Source of the DNA: Chitinophagaceae bacterium
GTDB taxonomy: Bacteria > Bacteroidota > Bacteroidia > Chitinophagales > Chitinophagaceae
Direction: 5' to 3'
NCBI GenBank assembly: GCA_023957125.1
Contig: JAMLHL010000006.1
Span: 62,001 to 126,000 of the forward strand
Length of the DNA: 64,000 bases
The position numbers and the translations under genes were made by a program. Below are positions 34,858 through 44,427 of this stretch, in pieces. Position 1 is the stretch's first letter. The number at the start of each line of letters is the position of its first letter. The notes below the pieces were generated by a model. It worked only from the letters and a program-made list of their open reading frames with translations, was not told where the DNA came from and made no database searches.

Positions 34858-36105
34858 ATGAAAATGATCAGCCACTTATTCTTCAGCCACGCAATTGTTT
34901 TGATTTTTAGCATGTCAGCCTTTGCTAAGGGACCTTCGATTGCAAATCCAGAAATTAAAGAAATGTTTTCAGGTAAAACATTTACTCAACAGAGCAATGC
35001 TCCATTTCATCCGGATAGCATACCCGGGGTTCGTAAAATAAAAGATGTTCTGATTTATGAAGATGCTACATTTTATTCCTCATTCCCGTCAGCGGTAAAA
35101 CGCCCTAACGGTGAATTACTGGTGGCCTTCAGGCGGGCGCCGGATCGTAGGATATTTGGAGAAAAGGAAAGCAGCCATGCGGATACCAACGGCTATCTTG
35201 AAATGGTTCGTTCTAAAGATGGCGAACACTGGACGAAAAAACCGGAACTGATCTATGCACATCCTTTTGGAGGATCACAGGATCCCTGCATGTTGCAATT
35301 GCGCAATGGCACTATACTTTGCGCCAGCTATGGCTGGACCCTGGTTCGTCCTGACGGGATACCCAATTTAAAGAAGCCGTATTTGAAATCAGAAGGTGGT
35401 ATTTTCCTGGGAGGATACCTGGTGCGATCTACTGATGGAGGCAAAACATGGAGCGATGCCATATATCCGATGCATATAAAACCGGAAATAAATTATAACG
35501 CTTTGGGCAAGCCTGTGCCAGCTTATAACAGGGGCGCTTTGTATGAGGCAAAAGATGGCAGGATCTTATGGATAGTGGCAGCACATGATAGTGCACACAA
35601 AACTTCTAATCACCTGATTGTCTCAAAAGATAAGGGTCTTACATGGGAGTATTCAGCGCCGGTAGCAGTAGATCCCAAAATTTCTTTTAATGAAGCCTCC
35701 GTCATTGAAACCCCTAAAGGTGATATTGTAGGCTTTTTAAGGACTGCTAAATATGATGATCAGGCAGTTATAGCAAGATCGAGCGATGGTGGAAAATCAT
35801 TTAAATGGCAACCTATGGGCTTCCAGGGACATCCTTTAAATGCTTTACGTTTGCCGGATAACAGAGTGCTGCTTACTTATGGCTATCGTCATAAGCCCTT
35901 TGGAATCCGTGCCCGTATTTTGAATGCTGAGTGTACTGATTTTGCAACCGCACCGGAGATTGTACTCCGTGACGATGGGGGTGACAGTGATCTTGGATAT
36001 ACATGGCCGGTGCAGCTAAATAAAAACCGGGTATTGGTTGTATATTACTTCAATAAAGATAACGGGACCAGGCATATTGCTGGTACTATTCTGGAAATAA
36101 AATAA
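34858..36105 (+). CDS. Exported BNR/Asp-box sialidase-like hydrolase
   Basis: A 415-residue six-bladed propeller protein with a signal peptide (IVLIFSMSAFAKG). Asp-box motifs S-x-D-x-G-x-x-W/F recur: SKDGEHW, STDGGKTW, SKDKGLTW and SSDGGKSF. FPSAVKRPNGELLVAFRRAPDRR near the start resembles the Arg-containing substrate pocket of the exo-sialidase superfamily. A full Arg triad and Tyr/Glu nucleophile pair could not be assigned, and many PUL proteins with this fold act on other sugars. It is the third gene of the SusC-SusD operon and ends that operon. Confidence 0.7.
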   Translation: MKMISHLFFSHAIVLIFSMSAFAKGPSIANPEIKEMFSGKTFTQQSNAPFHPDSIPGVRKIKDVLIYEDATFYSSFPSAVKRPNGELLVAFRRAPDRRIFGEKESSHADTNGYLEMVRSKDGEHWTKKPELIYAHPFGGSQDPCMLQLRNGTILCASYGWTLVRPDGIPNLKKPYLKSEGGIFLGGYLVRSTDGGKTWSDAIYPMHIKPEINYNALGKPVPAYNRGALYEAKDGRILWIVAAHDSAHKTSNHLIVSKDKGLTWEYSAPVAVDPKISFNEASVIETPKGDIVGFLRTAKYDDQAVIARSSDGGKSFKWQPMGFQGHPLNALRLPDNRVLLTYGYRHKPFGIRARILNAECTDFATAPEIVLRDDGGDSDLGYTWPVQLNKNRVLVVYYFNKDNGTRHIAGTILEIK

Positions 36106-36179
36106 ATGATGTTAGCCAAATTTGTAAAGTACTCCTTTGTATTAATCCCAAATTTCGCAAACTACTGCCTTTTTCACTA

Positions 36180-36203
36180 CCGGTCGGTGTCCTCACCGAC
36201 CGG
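36180..36203. terminator. Strong hairpin after the first Sus operon
   Basis: CCGGTCGGTG (36180-36189) and CACCGACCGG (36194-36203) form a perfect 10-bp stem with a TCCT loop, 74 bp after the BNR gene stop. No T-run follows. The stem resembles the CCGACCGG segment of the 86-bp repeats, so it may be a related REP-type element acting as terminator. Confidence 0.5.
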
Positions 36204-36269
36204 AAAGCTAATATGAAACAATAAAATACCCCGAATGGGGTTTAACCATGCCTGCGGCGGGCGGGACTG

Positions 36270-36551
36270 AATAGCTCTGCTACCCTGAGCACCGTTTCCG
36301 GAACGCTGAATGTTTTTGCAAACGTGATAACCTACGATTTCTTCCGTTCTTTTCGTCCCGGGTCTTCCGAGAAAACCCTGATCAGCGTGGGGCGTATGTT
36401 CACCTGTTTGTTCGGGATTTTTATTATCGTTATTGCGGTTTTGATCCCCCGTATAGGAGGTGCAGAAAACGCTACCGTTTGGGTACTCACGGCTATTATT
36501 CCACCTCTGTTTATTCCTTCTTTACGGGGCCTTTTTTCACAAAAAAGATGA
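36270..36551 (+). pseudogene. C-terminal fragment of a sodium:solute symporter (SSS family)
   Basis: The translated stretch NSSATLSTVSGTLNVF, then ANVITYDFFRSFRPGSSEKT and VGRMFTCLFGIFIIVIAVLIPRIGGAENATVWVLTAIIPPLFIPSL, reads as the last membrane helices of an SSS-family (SLC5-like) sugar or sugar-acid symporter. The other 350 or more residues are absent. Upstream is a GC-rich repeat-like sequence (CCTGCGGCGGGCGGGACTG), so the gene was truncated at its 5' end. The stop codon overlaps the next ATG (ATGA at 36548), which suggests that the ancestral gene pair was translationally coupled. Confidence 0.7.
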
Positions 36552-36917
36552 GAAAGGTCTTATTAGTCAGTTTGTTTGTTTTGATCTCCGGCTTGCTTCC
36601 TGGCTTTAGGCGAGGCGGAAACGGTCAACTTCGCCAGGATGAAATTCATCCGCTCATCAGAAAAGAAGAATACCCTCGTTGCAAAGCTTGGCAGTGCTGT
36701 GAAAAAGAAAGGCGTCTTCTCTACGCCCTGGCGTTATGTGATGATCGCGGATCATCCGGCTAAGCTGTTGGAGAATAGCTATTTTGTGATAGATATGAAC
36801 AAGCCGAACCGGTTGCAGGATGTCTCCCGGATCAAACCCGGTAAAGTCATATAGGAAGTTACCCTTACCACCCGGGGCGGACTTGCCTGCATTGATTTTG
36901 CCGTAAAACACAATTAG
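36548..36917 (+). pseudogene. Decayed N-terminal piece of a GH97-type glycosidase
   Basis: It begins with a signal peptide in frame 1 (MRKVLLVSLFVLISGLLPGF), shifts frame at about 36605 to ALGEAETVNFARMKFIRS, continues KKKGVFSTPWRYVMIADHPAKLLENSYFV and NRLQDVSRIKPGKVI, hits an in-frame TAG (36852-36854), and continues EVTLTTRGGLACIDFAVKHN up to a second TAG (36915-36917). The motif STPWR...AD.P..LL, then IKPGKV and GGL.CIDFA is the substrate-binding and pre-barrel part of GH97 (SusB-type) enzymes. The catalytic barrel is missing. At least two disruptions make it non-functional. Confidence 0.65.
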
Positions 36918-37017
36918 CAACGATCCTGCAACGGATTGGGAATATATTATTCCATAAATTAGTATTTTAGAGGATAATTTGGAGAGACATTATTGTCCAC
37001 GATTTTTCTCTTTTCTT

Positions 37018-37608
37018 ATGCATTCCGGACAAAACCGCAATATTAAAGAATGTTTTCAGTCCTTTTCTAAAGGAGATACAATTGGTTTTGAGATGTTCTT
37101 TGACGCTTACAAAACCAGGGTGTTTCGCCTCGCGGTGAAGATGCTGAAATCCGAAGCGGAGGCGGAAGAGATCGTGCAGGATGTGTTTTTATCTATCTGG
37201 ATGGCGAGGGAGCGTTTGAACAAAATCGGCGACCCCGAGGCCTATCTTTTTACGGTTACTTATAACGCCATTTACAAAAGATTAAAAAAGATATCCCGTA
37301 GCCGGGAGCTCCTTCAGTCTGTATTAAGCAACCTGATACAGAGTCAAAATACTACAGAAGAAACGGTTTCAGCCAATGAAATTGAAAGGCTGATGCATGA
37401 AGCAATACGACAACTGCCACCTCAGCAAAGAGCGGTATACGAATTAAATAAAGAGGAAGGGCTGAGTTACAGGGAGATTGCAGAGCATCTGCATCTCTCA
37501 CCCAACACGGTAAGAAATCACCTGGCCGAAGCTATGAAAGCCATCCGCCTGTTTTTAAAAAAATGGTCTGTATTCTTTGTTTTTATTGCCGGTTTCTTCT
37601 TCAAATAA
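37018..37608 (+). CDS. ECF-type RNA polymerase sigma factor (second PUL)
   Basis: A 196-residue sigma factor. Region 2 is FEMFFDAYKTRVFRLAVKMLKSEAEAEEIVQDVFLSIWMARERL, and region 4 is LPPQQRAVYELNKEEGLSYREIAEHLHLSPNTVRNHLAEAMKAIR. A hydrophobic tail follows (WSVFFVFIAGFFF). Unlike the other sigma in this window it has a full N-terminus and is collinear with the FecR gene 57 bp downstream. The ATG at 37018 is preferred over the upstream TTG (36979). It probably switches on the sulfatase/lyase operon that follows. Confidence 0.92.
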   Translation: MHSGQNRNIKECFQSFSKGDTIGFEMFFDAYKTRVFRLAVKMLKSEAEAEEIVQDVFLSIWMARERLNKIGDPEAYLFTVTYNAIYKRLKKISRSRELLQSVLSNLIQSQNTTEETVSANEIERLMHEAIRQLPPQQRAVYELNKEEGLSYREIAEHLHLSPNTVRNHLAEAMKAIRLFLKKWSVFFVFIAGFFFK

Positions 37609-37665
37609 AAATTTTTTCCTCCTCACTGGTACATTGCCCTTTTTTTGCACTCCCTGGTAAAGTAT

Positions 37666-38856
37666 ATGAGTAATGATCGTTTGAAATATTTGCTGGAGCG
37701 TTATGCTGCGGATCAATCCACACCTGAAGAAGCCGGGGAGCTATTCAGATGGATCAAAAACCTGAACGACGATTCCCTGCTGAAGACAAAAATGAAGGCA
37801 TTATGGTTGGAGGAGGACAGGGATGTGCAGATACCTGAAACAGACTGGAATACGATCTATGCGAAAATCAGAAAAACTCCTGTAATTGGGCGTAAATTAT
37901 TTTGGACACGGGTAGCCGCAGCTGCGGTAATCATTGGCGTACTTATGGTAAGCGCCTATTGGGTTCTTGATTTCAAACCCGGTCAGCCTGTTGCCGTACA
38001 GGAAAAGCCGGGTCTGCAAAAAGAATTACAACCCGGAGGCGACCGGGCGGTGCTTACCCTGGCAGACGGACAACAAATTGTGCTGGACCAGGCGAAAAGT
38101 GGCGCCTTATCGGAGCAGGATAATGTGAAAGTGATCAAGACAGGCGAAGGGCAGCTCGCTTATAGTGCATTGAATATAAAATCCGAAGAATTACAATACA
38201 ACACGGTGTCCACGCCCCGTGGCGGGCAGTACCAGGTTGTTTTGTCAGACGGGACAAAGGTTTGGTTAAATGCGGCGTCATCATTACGTTTCCCGGTATC
38301 TTTCCCGGGCGGGCAAAGAAGGGTGGAGTTGGAGGGAGAAGGATATTTTGAAGTATCGCATCGTGCCGGTCAGCCGTTTCTCGTACAGGCAAACGGAACG
38401 GAAGTCAGGGTACTGGGAACTCATTTTAATATCAATGCCTATAACGATGAAGCCGGCGTAAAAACAACCCTGATGGAAGGATCGGTAGAAGTGAGCAGGG
38501 CAGATATGACTACAATCCTTCGTCCGGGACAACAGGCTACAACAGAGAACAGTAACACAGGCAGTTCGGAAGGCATTAATGTACGGGACGTGGATGTGGA
38601 TGCAGTTATAGCCTGGAAAAATGGACGCTTTGTTTTCAAGGGGGAAAACATACACGGAGTGATGCGTCAGTTGGCCAGGTGGTATGATGCGGAAATAAGT
38701 TATGGAGAAAACCTGACGAATGAAGAATTTGTGGGCGTGATTAACCGCTCGCGTTACGGCAAAATATCAGATATCCTCGACATGCTGGAAAAGACGCGTA
38801 CGGTGAGTTTTGAAGTACGGGGGAATCATATAAAAGTGACGCCTTTTACGCAATGA
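37666..38856 (+). CDS. FecR-type anti-sigma factor (second PUL)
   Basis: A 396-residue protein with a short cytoplasmic N-terminus and a membrane helix at about 80-102 (FWTRVAAAAVIIGVLMVSAYWVL). The periplasmic part has STPRGGQYQVVLSDGTKVWLNAASSLRFPVSF, VELEGEGYFEVSHRAGQPF and VRVLGTHFNINAYNDEAGVKTTLMEGSV, the FecR fold, and a C-terminal STN-like domain (IHGVMRQLARWYDAEI). Start at ATG 37666. It controls the sigma factor just upstream and reads the STN domain of the next SusC. Confidence 0.93.
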   Translation: MSNDRLKYLLERYAADQSTPEEAGELFRWIKNLNDDSLLKTKMKALWLEEDRDVQIPETDWNTIYAKIRKTPVIGRKLFWTRVAAAAVIIGVLMVSAYWVLDFKPGQPVAVQEKPGLQKELQPGGDRAVLTLADGQQIVLDQAKSGALSEQDNVKVIKTGEGQLAYSALNIKSEELQYNTVSTPRGGQYQVVLSDGTKVWLNAASSLRFPVSFPGGQRRVELEGEGYFEVSHRAGQPFLVQANGTEVRVLGTHFNINAYNDEAGVKTTLMEGSVEVSRADMTTILRPGQQATTENSNTGSSEGINVRDVDVDAVIAWKNGRFVFKGENIHGVMRQLARWYDAEISYGENLTNEEFVGVINRSRYGKISDILDMLEKTRTVSFEVRGNHIKVTPFTQ

Positions 38857-38907
38857 ATCAACCGGAGATGTAATAGCGTAAGATAGATAGGAATATTATA
38901 CGAAAGA

Positions 38908-38933
38908 GCCATCCCGACTGCAATCGGGACGGC
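38908..38933. terminator. Hairpin between fecR and susC
   Basis: TCCCGA (38912-38917) and TCGGGA (38924-38929) pair around CTGCAA. GCC and GGC extend the stem by three more pairs across one mismatch. No T-run follows. It may attenuate read-through from regulators into the Sus operon, or be a dispersed repeat of the CCCGA-TCGGG type. Confidence 0.4.
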
Positions 38934-39003
38934 CAGAGATTTTGGATCATTCAATAAACAAAACCGTTACGATCATTTATTTAAAAACCCAAAACACAAA
39001 ACT

Positions 39004-42000
39004 ATGATTTTTTTTGCAAGTCGTAAAGTGCCGCTCATGAGGGCGCTTTCGCCTCAATTTCGTAAAGTCATGAAACTTACTGCTGTTTTTTTGACCCTTG
39101 CTTTTTTGCAGGTATCCGCAAAGAGTTTTCCGCAGATCACGCTCTCGCTGAAAAATGTTCCGGTAGAGAAGGTATTCTTTGAGATAGAACGCCAGGCGGG
39201 CTATGGCTTTTTGTACACCCGGGCCATGCTTTCCGGTTTGCCTAAGGTAACCGTAAAGGTGAAAAATAGTACGGTAAGTGAGGTGCTGGATGAATGTTTT
39301 AAAGGGCAGCCGATAGAATATTCTATAGACAACAATACGATTATTGTTAGAGAAAAAATTAGTCGCGAAAGCCGCCAGCTTCCGGATCAGGATCCTTTGC
39401 CGCCGGTTCAGGTTCGGGGTAGGGTACATAACCCGGAAGGAGAAGCCTTGCAAAACGTATCGGTTATTATTGTGGGTACCAATACGGGAACTACCACGGA
39501 CAGTGATGGGCGGTTTACGATTACGGCCCCTGATGATAAAAACATGGTGCTTGAGTTTTCGAGTGTAGGTTATCAAACCAAAAGAGTGAATGCAGATAAT
39601 AAAACAGAGTTGAATGTGGTGCTTGAATTAGATATTGCAGGATTAAGCGATGTGGTGGTGGTGGGGTATGGTCAGATCGAAAGGAGAGACGTTACCGGTG
39701 CAGTTCACTCTCTTCAGTCTAAGCAGATTGTACGCAGTAACCCGGTTAGTGCGGCCAAAGCATTGCAGGGACAGGTGGCTGGCGTAGTGGTGCAAAAGAA
39801 AAATAATCAACCCGGGCAGGAATTTTCTATTGATATCCGGGGAGAAAATACGATAAAAAATACCACGGAGCCATTGGTGGTGATAGACGGGCTGATTGGG
39901 GGAAGGCTGAGAGATATCAATCCGGATGATATCAAGACTATTGATATATTAAAAGATGCTTCTTCAACGGCTATTTACGGCTCGAGGGGAGCAAACGGTG
40001 TGGTGATTATTACAACTAAGAAAGGTATTTCCGGAAGTCCGACGGTAACCCTGGACTCTTATATTGGCTACAAAAAACCAGCTTATTTGCCCACGATGCT
40101 GAACGCCCAGGAATACAACAAGATATTTGTAGAAGATCTGGTTGCGGCAGGAGGAACAGCCAGGAGGCTGACAGCGAATGAGAAAGCCATAATTGAATCC
40201 GGTAATTCCGTTGACTGGGTAGACGAAGTAACCAGACCGGGGTTGCAGACCAGCAATACACTGGCTGTTTCGGGGGGAAGCAAAAATACAACCTACCGGT
40301 TCTCGGGAGGCTACCTGCAGGAAGATGGGAACCTGATCTTCACCAATTACAAGAGGTACAACCTGAATGCCGGTATTGACAGTCGTATCAACAATTTCCT
40401 TAAGGTTGGATTCACAGGTTATCTCAATTACAGCAGCCAGGCTACCGGTTCCAGGGAAACCCTGCGTTCTGCTTATAGGGCAAGACCTACGGGCACCATC
40501 TTTTATGACGACCTGGTTGATCCGACAGACGGTTATGACGCGGGCGCTATCGCTCCCTATAAAGGCTATGCGCTGTGGATGGGTATTGCCGATAACCAGG
40601 TAATGAATCCCTTGATAGAAGCCAATCCTGAAAATTCCGAATATGAGGTAAATATTTCTAACATGATGGGGAATGCGTATGTAGAGATCACGCCGTTTAA
40701 AGGGCTGACTTTCAAATCTTCGCTATCCGCTTCTGCTATCGGGGAAAAACAGGGCGATTACCGGGGTACTTATTCTAAAGACAGGGCTGGAACAAAAAAA
40801 CCTAAAGCCCAGTATGATACCAGGGATTGGAGAAGCTGGACGATGGATAATATGCTGACGTATAATTATACGGGGGGAGATCACAAACTCACGGTAACCG
40901 CTTTGCAAAGCGCCTTCAGGGAAACCTACGAAACCCATACGACTGCAGTGGAAGACCTGCCATACGAATCCAAATGGTACGCTCTGGGTACAGCCGGAAG
41001 TATTACGAAGATCATTAGTGACCTTACGGAAAAAGCCCTGACCTCTTATATGGGGAGGATAAATTATGGTTATAACGATAAATACCTGCTTACTTTAACC
41101 GCCCGTTCAGATGGCGCTTCCCAATTGGGTGAGGGACATAAATGGGCATTCTTCCCTTCCGCCGCAATGGCCTGGCGTTTGGGGGAGGAAGAGTTTATCC
41201 GGAGGACAAATATGTTTAGCAACCTGAAGCTGCGGGTGAGCTACGGGGTAGTGGGAAACTCTACTGTTGATCCCTATAGTACGCAGGCTACCATACAAAA
41301 AACAGCCTATGATTTTGATGGCGTCGCCGCCTACGGATTTGCTCCCGAAAACCTGGGGAATAAGGAACTGAGGTGGGAGAAAAGCCGGGAATTAAATTTT
41401 GGACTGGACATCGCTCTCCTGAATAACAGGGTCGCCGCTTCCGTAGAAGTGTACAACCGGAAAACAGTTGATCTGATTTTTTCACAAAAGATACCGCTTT
41501 CGAACGGATTTTCCGACGTGGACGCTAATATCGGGCAGATCGGCAACAAGGGAGTTGAGGTTGACCTGACCACGGTGAATATTGCCAGGGAATACTTTAA
41601 CTGGACTACGAATATTAGTTTTGCCCGCAATAACAATAAGATCCTTCAACTTTACGGGGGCGATAATACAGAGGATAAAGGAAACAAATGGTTTGTAGGC
41701 TACTCGCTGAAATCTAATTATTATTACCAGTTTGACGGAATATGGCAGTTGGATGAAGCGGACGAGGCTGCCGTTTATGGTCAGGTGCCCGGCTCTGTGA
41801 AAGTGGTAGATCAAAATAAGGATCAAAAGATCATGACGTCAGATGATGAAGCAAAGGAAGACAGGGTGGTATTGGGAACTGAATTACCTAAGTTTACCCT
41901 GGGAATGACCAACCGTTTCAGCTACAGGGACTGGGATCTGTCTTTCTTCATTTATTACCGGAATGGAACGCAATTCAAAAACAGCATGCTGGCCGGCACT

Positions 42001-42348
42001 TTCGGCGATTATGGCAATAACCGGTATAACCACATGAAGTTGAACTATTGGACAAAAGAAAACCCTACTAATGATTATTACGGATTAGGCGTCGCACAGC
42101 CTTACAAAGAAGCCATTTATTATCAGAATGCCGATTTTTTAAGGATATCAGATATCACGTTGGGTTATACCCTTCCGAAAAAGAAAATACAGCGGTTAGG
42201 CATAAATGCACTTCGCGTGTATGGTCAGGTAAGTAATCCGTTCCTCTTTACAAAATTTGACGGTATGGATCCTGAATATAATTCCGGCGCTTATATTGAC
42301 GATGTTCCGAATGTTCTGTTTGCGGTAGGTTTGAATGTTACATTCTAA
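39004..42348 (+). CDS. SusC/RagA-family TonB-linked outer-membrane transporter (second PUL)
   Basis: This 1,114-residue importer has a signal segment LTAVFLTLAFLQVSAKSF and an STN domain at about 45-115 (ITLSLKNVPVEKVFFEIERQAGYGFLY). A CarboxypepD_reg-like domain lies at about 135-215 (GRVHNPEGEALQNVSVIIVGTNTGTTTDSDGRFTI), followed by DVVVVGYGQIERRDVTGAV, the plug (RGENTIKNTTEPLVVIDG, DASSTAIYGSRGANGVV) and the barrel. The STN domain marks it as the sensor for the ECF/FecR pair upstream. Paired with the SusD 27 bp downstream. Confidence 0.95.
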   Translation: MIFFASRKVPLMRALSPQFRKVMKLTAVFLTLAFLQVSAKSFPQITLSLKNVPVEKVFFEIERQAGYGFLYTRAMLSGLPKVTVKVKNSTVSEVLDECFKGQPIEYSIDNNTIIVREKISRESRQLPDQDPLPPVQVRGRVHNPEGEALQNVSVIIVGTNTGTTTDSDGRFTITAPDDKNMVLEFSSVGYQTKRVNADNKTELNVVLELDIAGLSDVVVVGYGQIERRDVTGAVHSLQSKQIVRSNPVSAAKALQGQVAGVVVQKKNNQPGQEFSIDIRGENTIKNTTEPLVVIDGLIGGRLRDINPDDIKTIDILKDASSTAIYGSRGANGVVIITTKKGISGSPTVTLDSYIGYKKPAYLPTMLNAQEYNKIFVEDLVAAGGTARRLTANEKAIIESGNSVDWVDEVTRPGLQTSNTLAVSGGSKNTTYRFSGGYLQEDGNLIFTNYKRYNLNAGIDSRINNFLKVGFTGYLNYSSQATGSRETLRSAYRARPTGTIFYDDLVDPTDGYDAGAIAPYKGYALWMGIADNQVMNPLIEANPENSEYEVNISNMMGNAYVEITPFKGLTFKSSLSASAIGEKQGDYRGTYSKDRAGTKKPKAQYDTRDWRSWTMDNMLTYNYTGGDHKLTVTALQSAFRETYETHTTAVEDLPYESKWYALGTAGSITKIISDLTEKALTSYMGRINYGYNDKYLLTLTARSDGASQLGEGHKWAFFPSAAMAWRLGEEEFIRRTNMFSNLKLRVSYGVVGNSTVDPYSTQATIQKTAYDFDGVAAYGFAPENLGNKELRWEKSRELNFGLDIALLNNRVAASVEVYNRKTVDLIFSQKIPLSNGFSDVDANIGQIGNKGVEVDLTTVNIAREYFNWTTNISFARNNNKILQLYGGDNTEDKGNKWFVGYSLKSNYYYQFDGIWQLDEADEAAVYGQVPGSVKVVDQNKDQKIMTSDDEAKEDRVVLGTELPKFTLGMTNRFSYRDWDLSFFIYYRNGTQFKNSMLAGTFGDYGNNRYNHMKLNYWTKENPTNDYYGLGVAQPYKEAIYYQNADFLRISDITLGYTLPKKKIQRLGINALRVYGQVSNPFLFTKFDGMDPEYNSGAYIDDVPNVLFAVGLNVTF

Positions 42349-42375
42349 ATTGTTTCACCAGTAATAAAAACAATC

Positions 42376-44253
42376 ATGAAAGTTTATAAAAGACGTTATT
42401 ATATATATCTGGCTATAGGACTGGCTTGCATAGTGGCAGCCGGGTGCTCGAAAGATTTCTTAAATGAAAAATCCGTTTCCCGGCAAACGGCTGATTCTTA
42501 TTTTACAACGGCTGAAGGGCTTGAGGATCTGGTCAGATCGTGTTACCCCCTGCTAAGGGATATTCACCAGGAAAGATGGCTCGTATTGAATGGTACGGAC
42601 ATATTTACGGGCAGTAAGATTGCCGGTGTTGTTCAGCCGGGGGCCACCGGGGATGCGCTGGATCAGTATGATGTCCGGCTCAACTCCTCGCTTGGTTCGA
42701 TCGGAACGTTGTGGGAGCTTTTATACCGTGAAATTGGCAGAGCAAATGCGGTCGTTGCTACCGCTCCCCGGATAACCGACATGCCGGAAACCGCGAAAGC
42801 TGTCCGTGTAGGAGAAGCCAAATTTCTTCGGGCGCTCTGTTTGTTTTATGCAGTTCAGCAATGGGGCGATATACCCATGCCCCTGGAACCGGTAACTTCT
42901 GCCAACCGGAATATAGTCCGGGAAAAATCCGCAGTAGTTTACAGCCAGATCATCGGGGATCTGCTGGAATGTGAAGCCGATCTGCCTGTTACGGCGAGCG
43001 ACTATGGGCGCATTACCAAAGGCGCTGCGCAGTTCCTGTTATCACGGGTTTATTTGACCCGCGGTTGGAATTTCAGAAGCGAATTGGGGGGATCAGATGC
43101 TGATTTTACTGAAGCGCTGAAGTATGCAGATAAGATTATTGCCGCTTATCCTCTTTGTGAAGACTATAAACTGCTTTGGCCGCAGCATTCCGAGAACCCG
43201 CTTGACAACCCGGAGGACGCGGATGCAGCCGCTGCGGCCGCGTCTATTGCCAACACAGACAAAAGAAATGAGATCATCTTCGCCGTACAATATAGCGCTG
43301 ACGTTTTGACCTATACAGGCGATCCCAGTGTTGTGCCCTCCCAAGTGGTGGGTAATAACCTCCACTCTCGCTTTGGAGGAGGGTCGGATAATGGCGCGCC
43401 GGGTGAACCAACCAGGAATAGCCAATATAACAGGAACCAGAGTCTTCACATAACCACTCCGGCTACTTATCGTTTATTTGACCCGCAACTTGATAGCAGG
43501 TATGGCTGGAATTTTGTGGATGTTATGATCGCCACGAGCCCCGTTACCAATTTTGTACCCCGCACAGGCGCTGCCCCTATCAGTTTCCAGCCCGGGGATA
43601 CGGTGATCGTTTATAAGCCCTGGAACCAACCGGCTTTGACGCCAGCGGAGCGCGGACTCGATATAGAAGGTGGAACAAAAAAATATTCGGTTATTAATAC
43701 AGATGAATTTGGCAACCGGCTTTCAACCGGGGCTTACCGGGGAGATTTTCCATTTATGTGGAAATTCTGGCAACCCGGTATTTCTTATGGAGACGGTTAT
43801 GGGACAGACGATGAAATCATATTCCGGTCAGCGGAAGCTTATCTCATTGCCGCCGAAGCTATCCTGAAAGGCGCAACCGGTGGCGCCCTGGGGGGTGCAG
43901 ACGTGTATTATAACAAAGTATTGGATCGTGCACTGGGCGCTAATGCAGGAGCCGATCCGCATTGCGCTGCCGACCCGGGAGATGTTAGTTCCCTGACTGC
44001 CGCCTCTTACCGAGCCAATTCTTCTAATCTTACTATAGATATGATTCTGGATGAAAGAGCCAGGGAACTGATGGGTGAATATTCCAGATGGTTTGATTTA
44101 AAGCGTACCGGGAAACTGATAGAACGGACGAAGAAATATAATCCCTGGACGGCTTTGAACGCTCAGATTTCCGATAAGCATTATCTGAGACCTATACCGC
44201 AAAGCGAAATTGACCTTTCTTCTCCCACGATTGAGCAAAATACAGACTATTAA
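42376..44253 (+). CDS. SusD/RagB-family glycan-binding lipoprotein (second PUL)
   Basis: This 625-residue SusD is larger than most. Lipobox VAAGC (Cys24). SYFTTAEGLEDLVRSCYPLL, LYREIGRANAVVATAPRI, AVRVGEAKFLRALCLFYAVQQWGDIPMPLEP and the C-terminal MILDERARELMGEYSRWFDLKRTGKLIERTKKYNPW are family-typical. Insertions between about 270 and 440 account for the extra length and may form the ligand site. Enzyme genes start 174 bp downstream. Confidence 0.94.
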   Translation: MKVYKRRYYIYLAIGLACIVAAGCSKDFLNEKSVSRQTADSYFTTAEGLEDLVRSCYPLLRDIHQERWLVLNGTDIFTGSKIAGVVQPGATGDALDQYDVRLNSSLGSIGTLWELLYREIGRANAVVATAPRITDMPETAKAVRVGEAKFLRALCLFYAVQQWGDIPMPLEPVTSANRNIVREKSAVVYSQIIGDLLECEADLPVTASDYGRITKGAAQFLLSRVYLTRGWNFRSELGGSDADFTEALKYADKIIAAYPLCEDYKLLWPQHSENPLDNPEDADAAAAAASIANTDKRNEIIFAVQYSADVLTYTGDPSVVPSQVVGNNLHSRFGGGSDNGAPGEPTRNSQYNRNQSLHITTPATYRLFDPQLDSRYGWNFVDVMIATSPVTNFVPRTGAAPISFQPGDTVIVYKPWNQPALTPAERGLDIEGGTKKYSVINTDEFGNRLSTGAYRGDFPFMWKFWQPGISYGDGYGTDDEIIFRSAEAYLIAAEAILKGATGGALGGADVYYNKVLDRALGANAGADPHCAADPGDVSSLTAASYRANSSNLTIDMILDERARELMGEYSRWFDLKRTGKLIERTKKYNPWTALNAQISDKHYLRPIPQSEIDLSSPTIEQNTDY

Positions 44254-44427
44254 TGTAAGAACCAGATCAACTATAGTTCATAGACGAAGTTCATGTGTAA
44301 CAACACATTAACGGCAATGCTTTTGCTGGATTAGGGCCTTTTGTTTGCTCAAAAGACCGCCTCCGGATAGCGGAAGAAAAACAGGTTCCCCTGGTTGTAA
44401 TAATTTACAGTGTGAATTGAAAATTGT

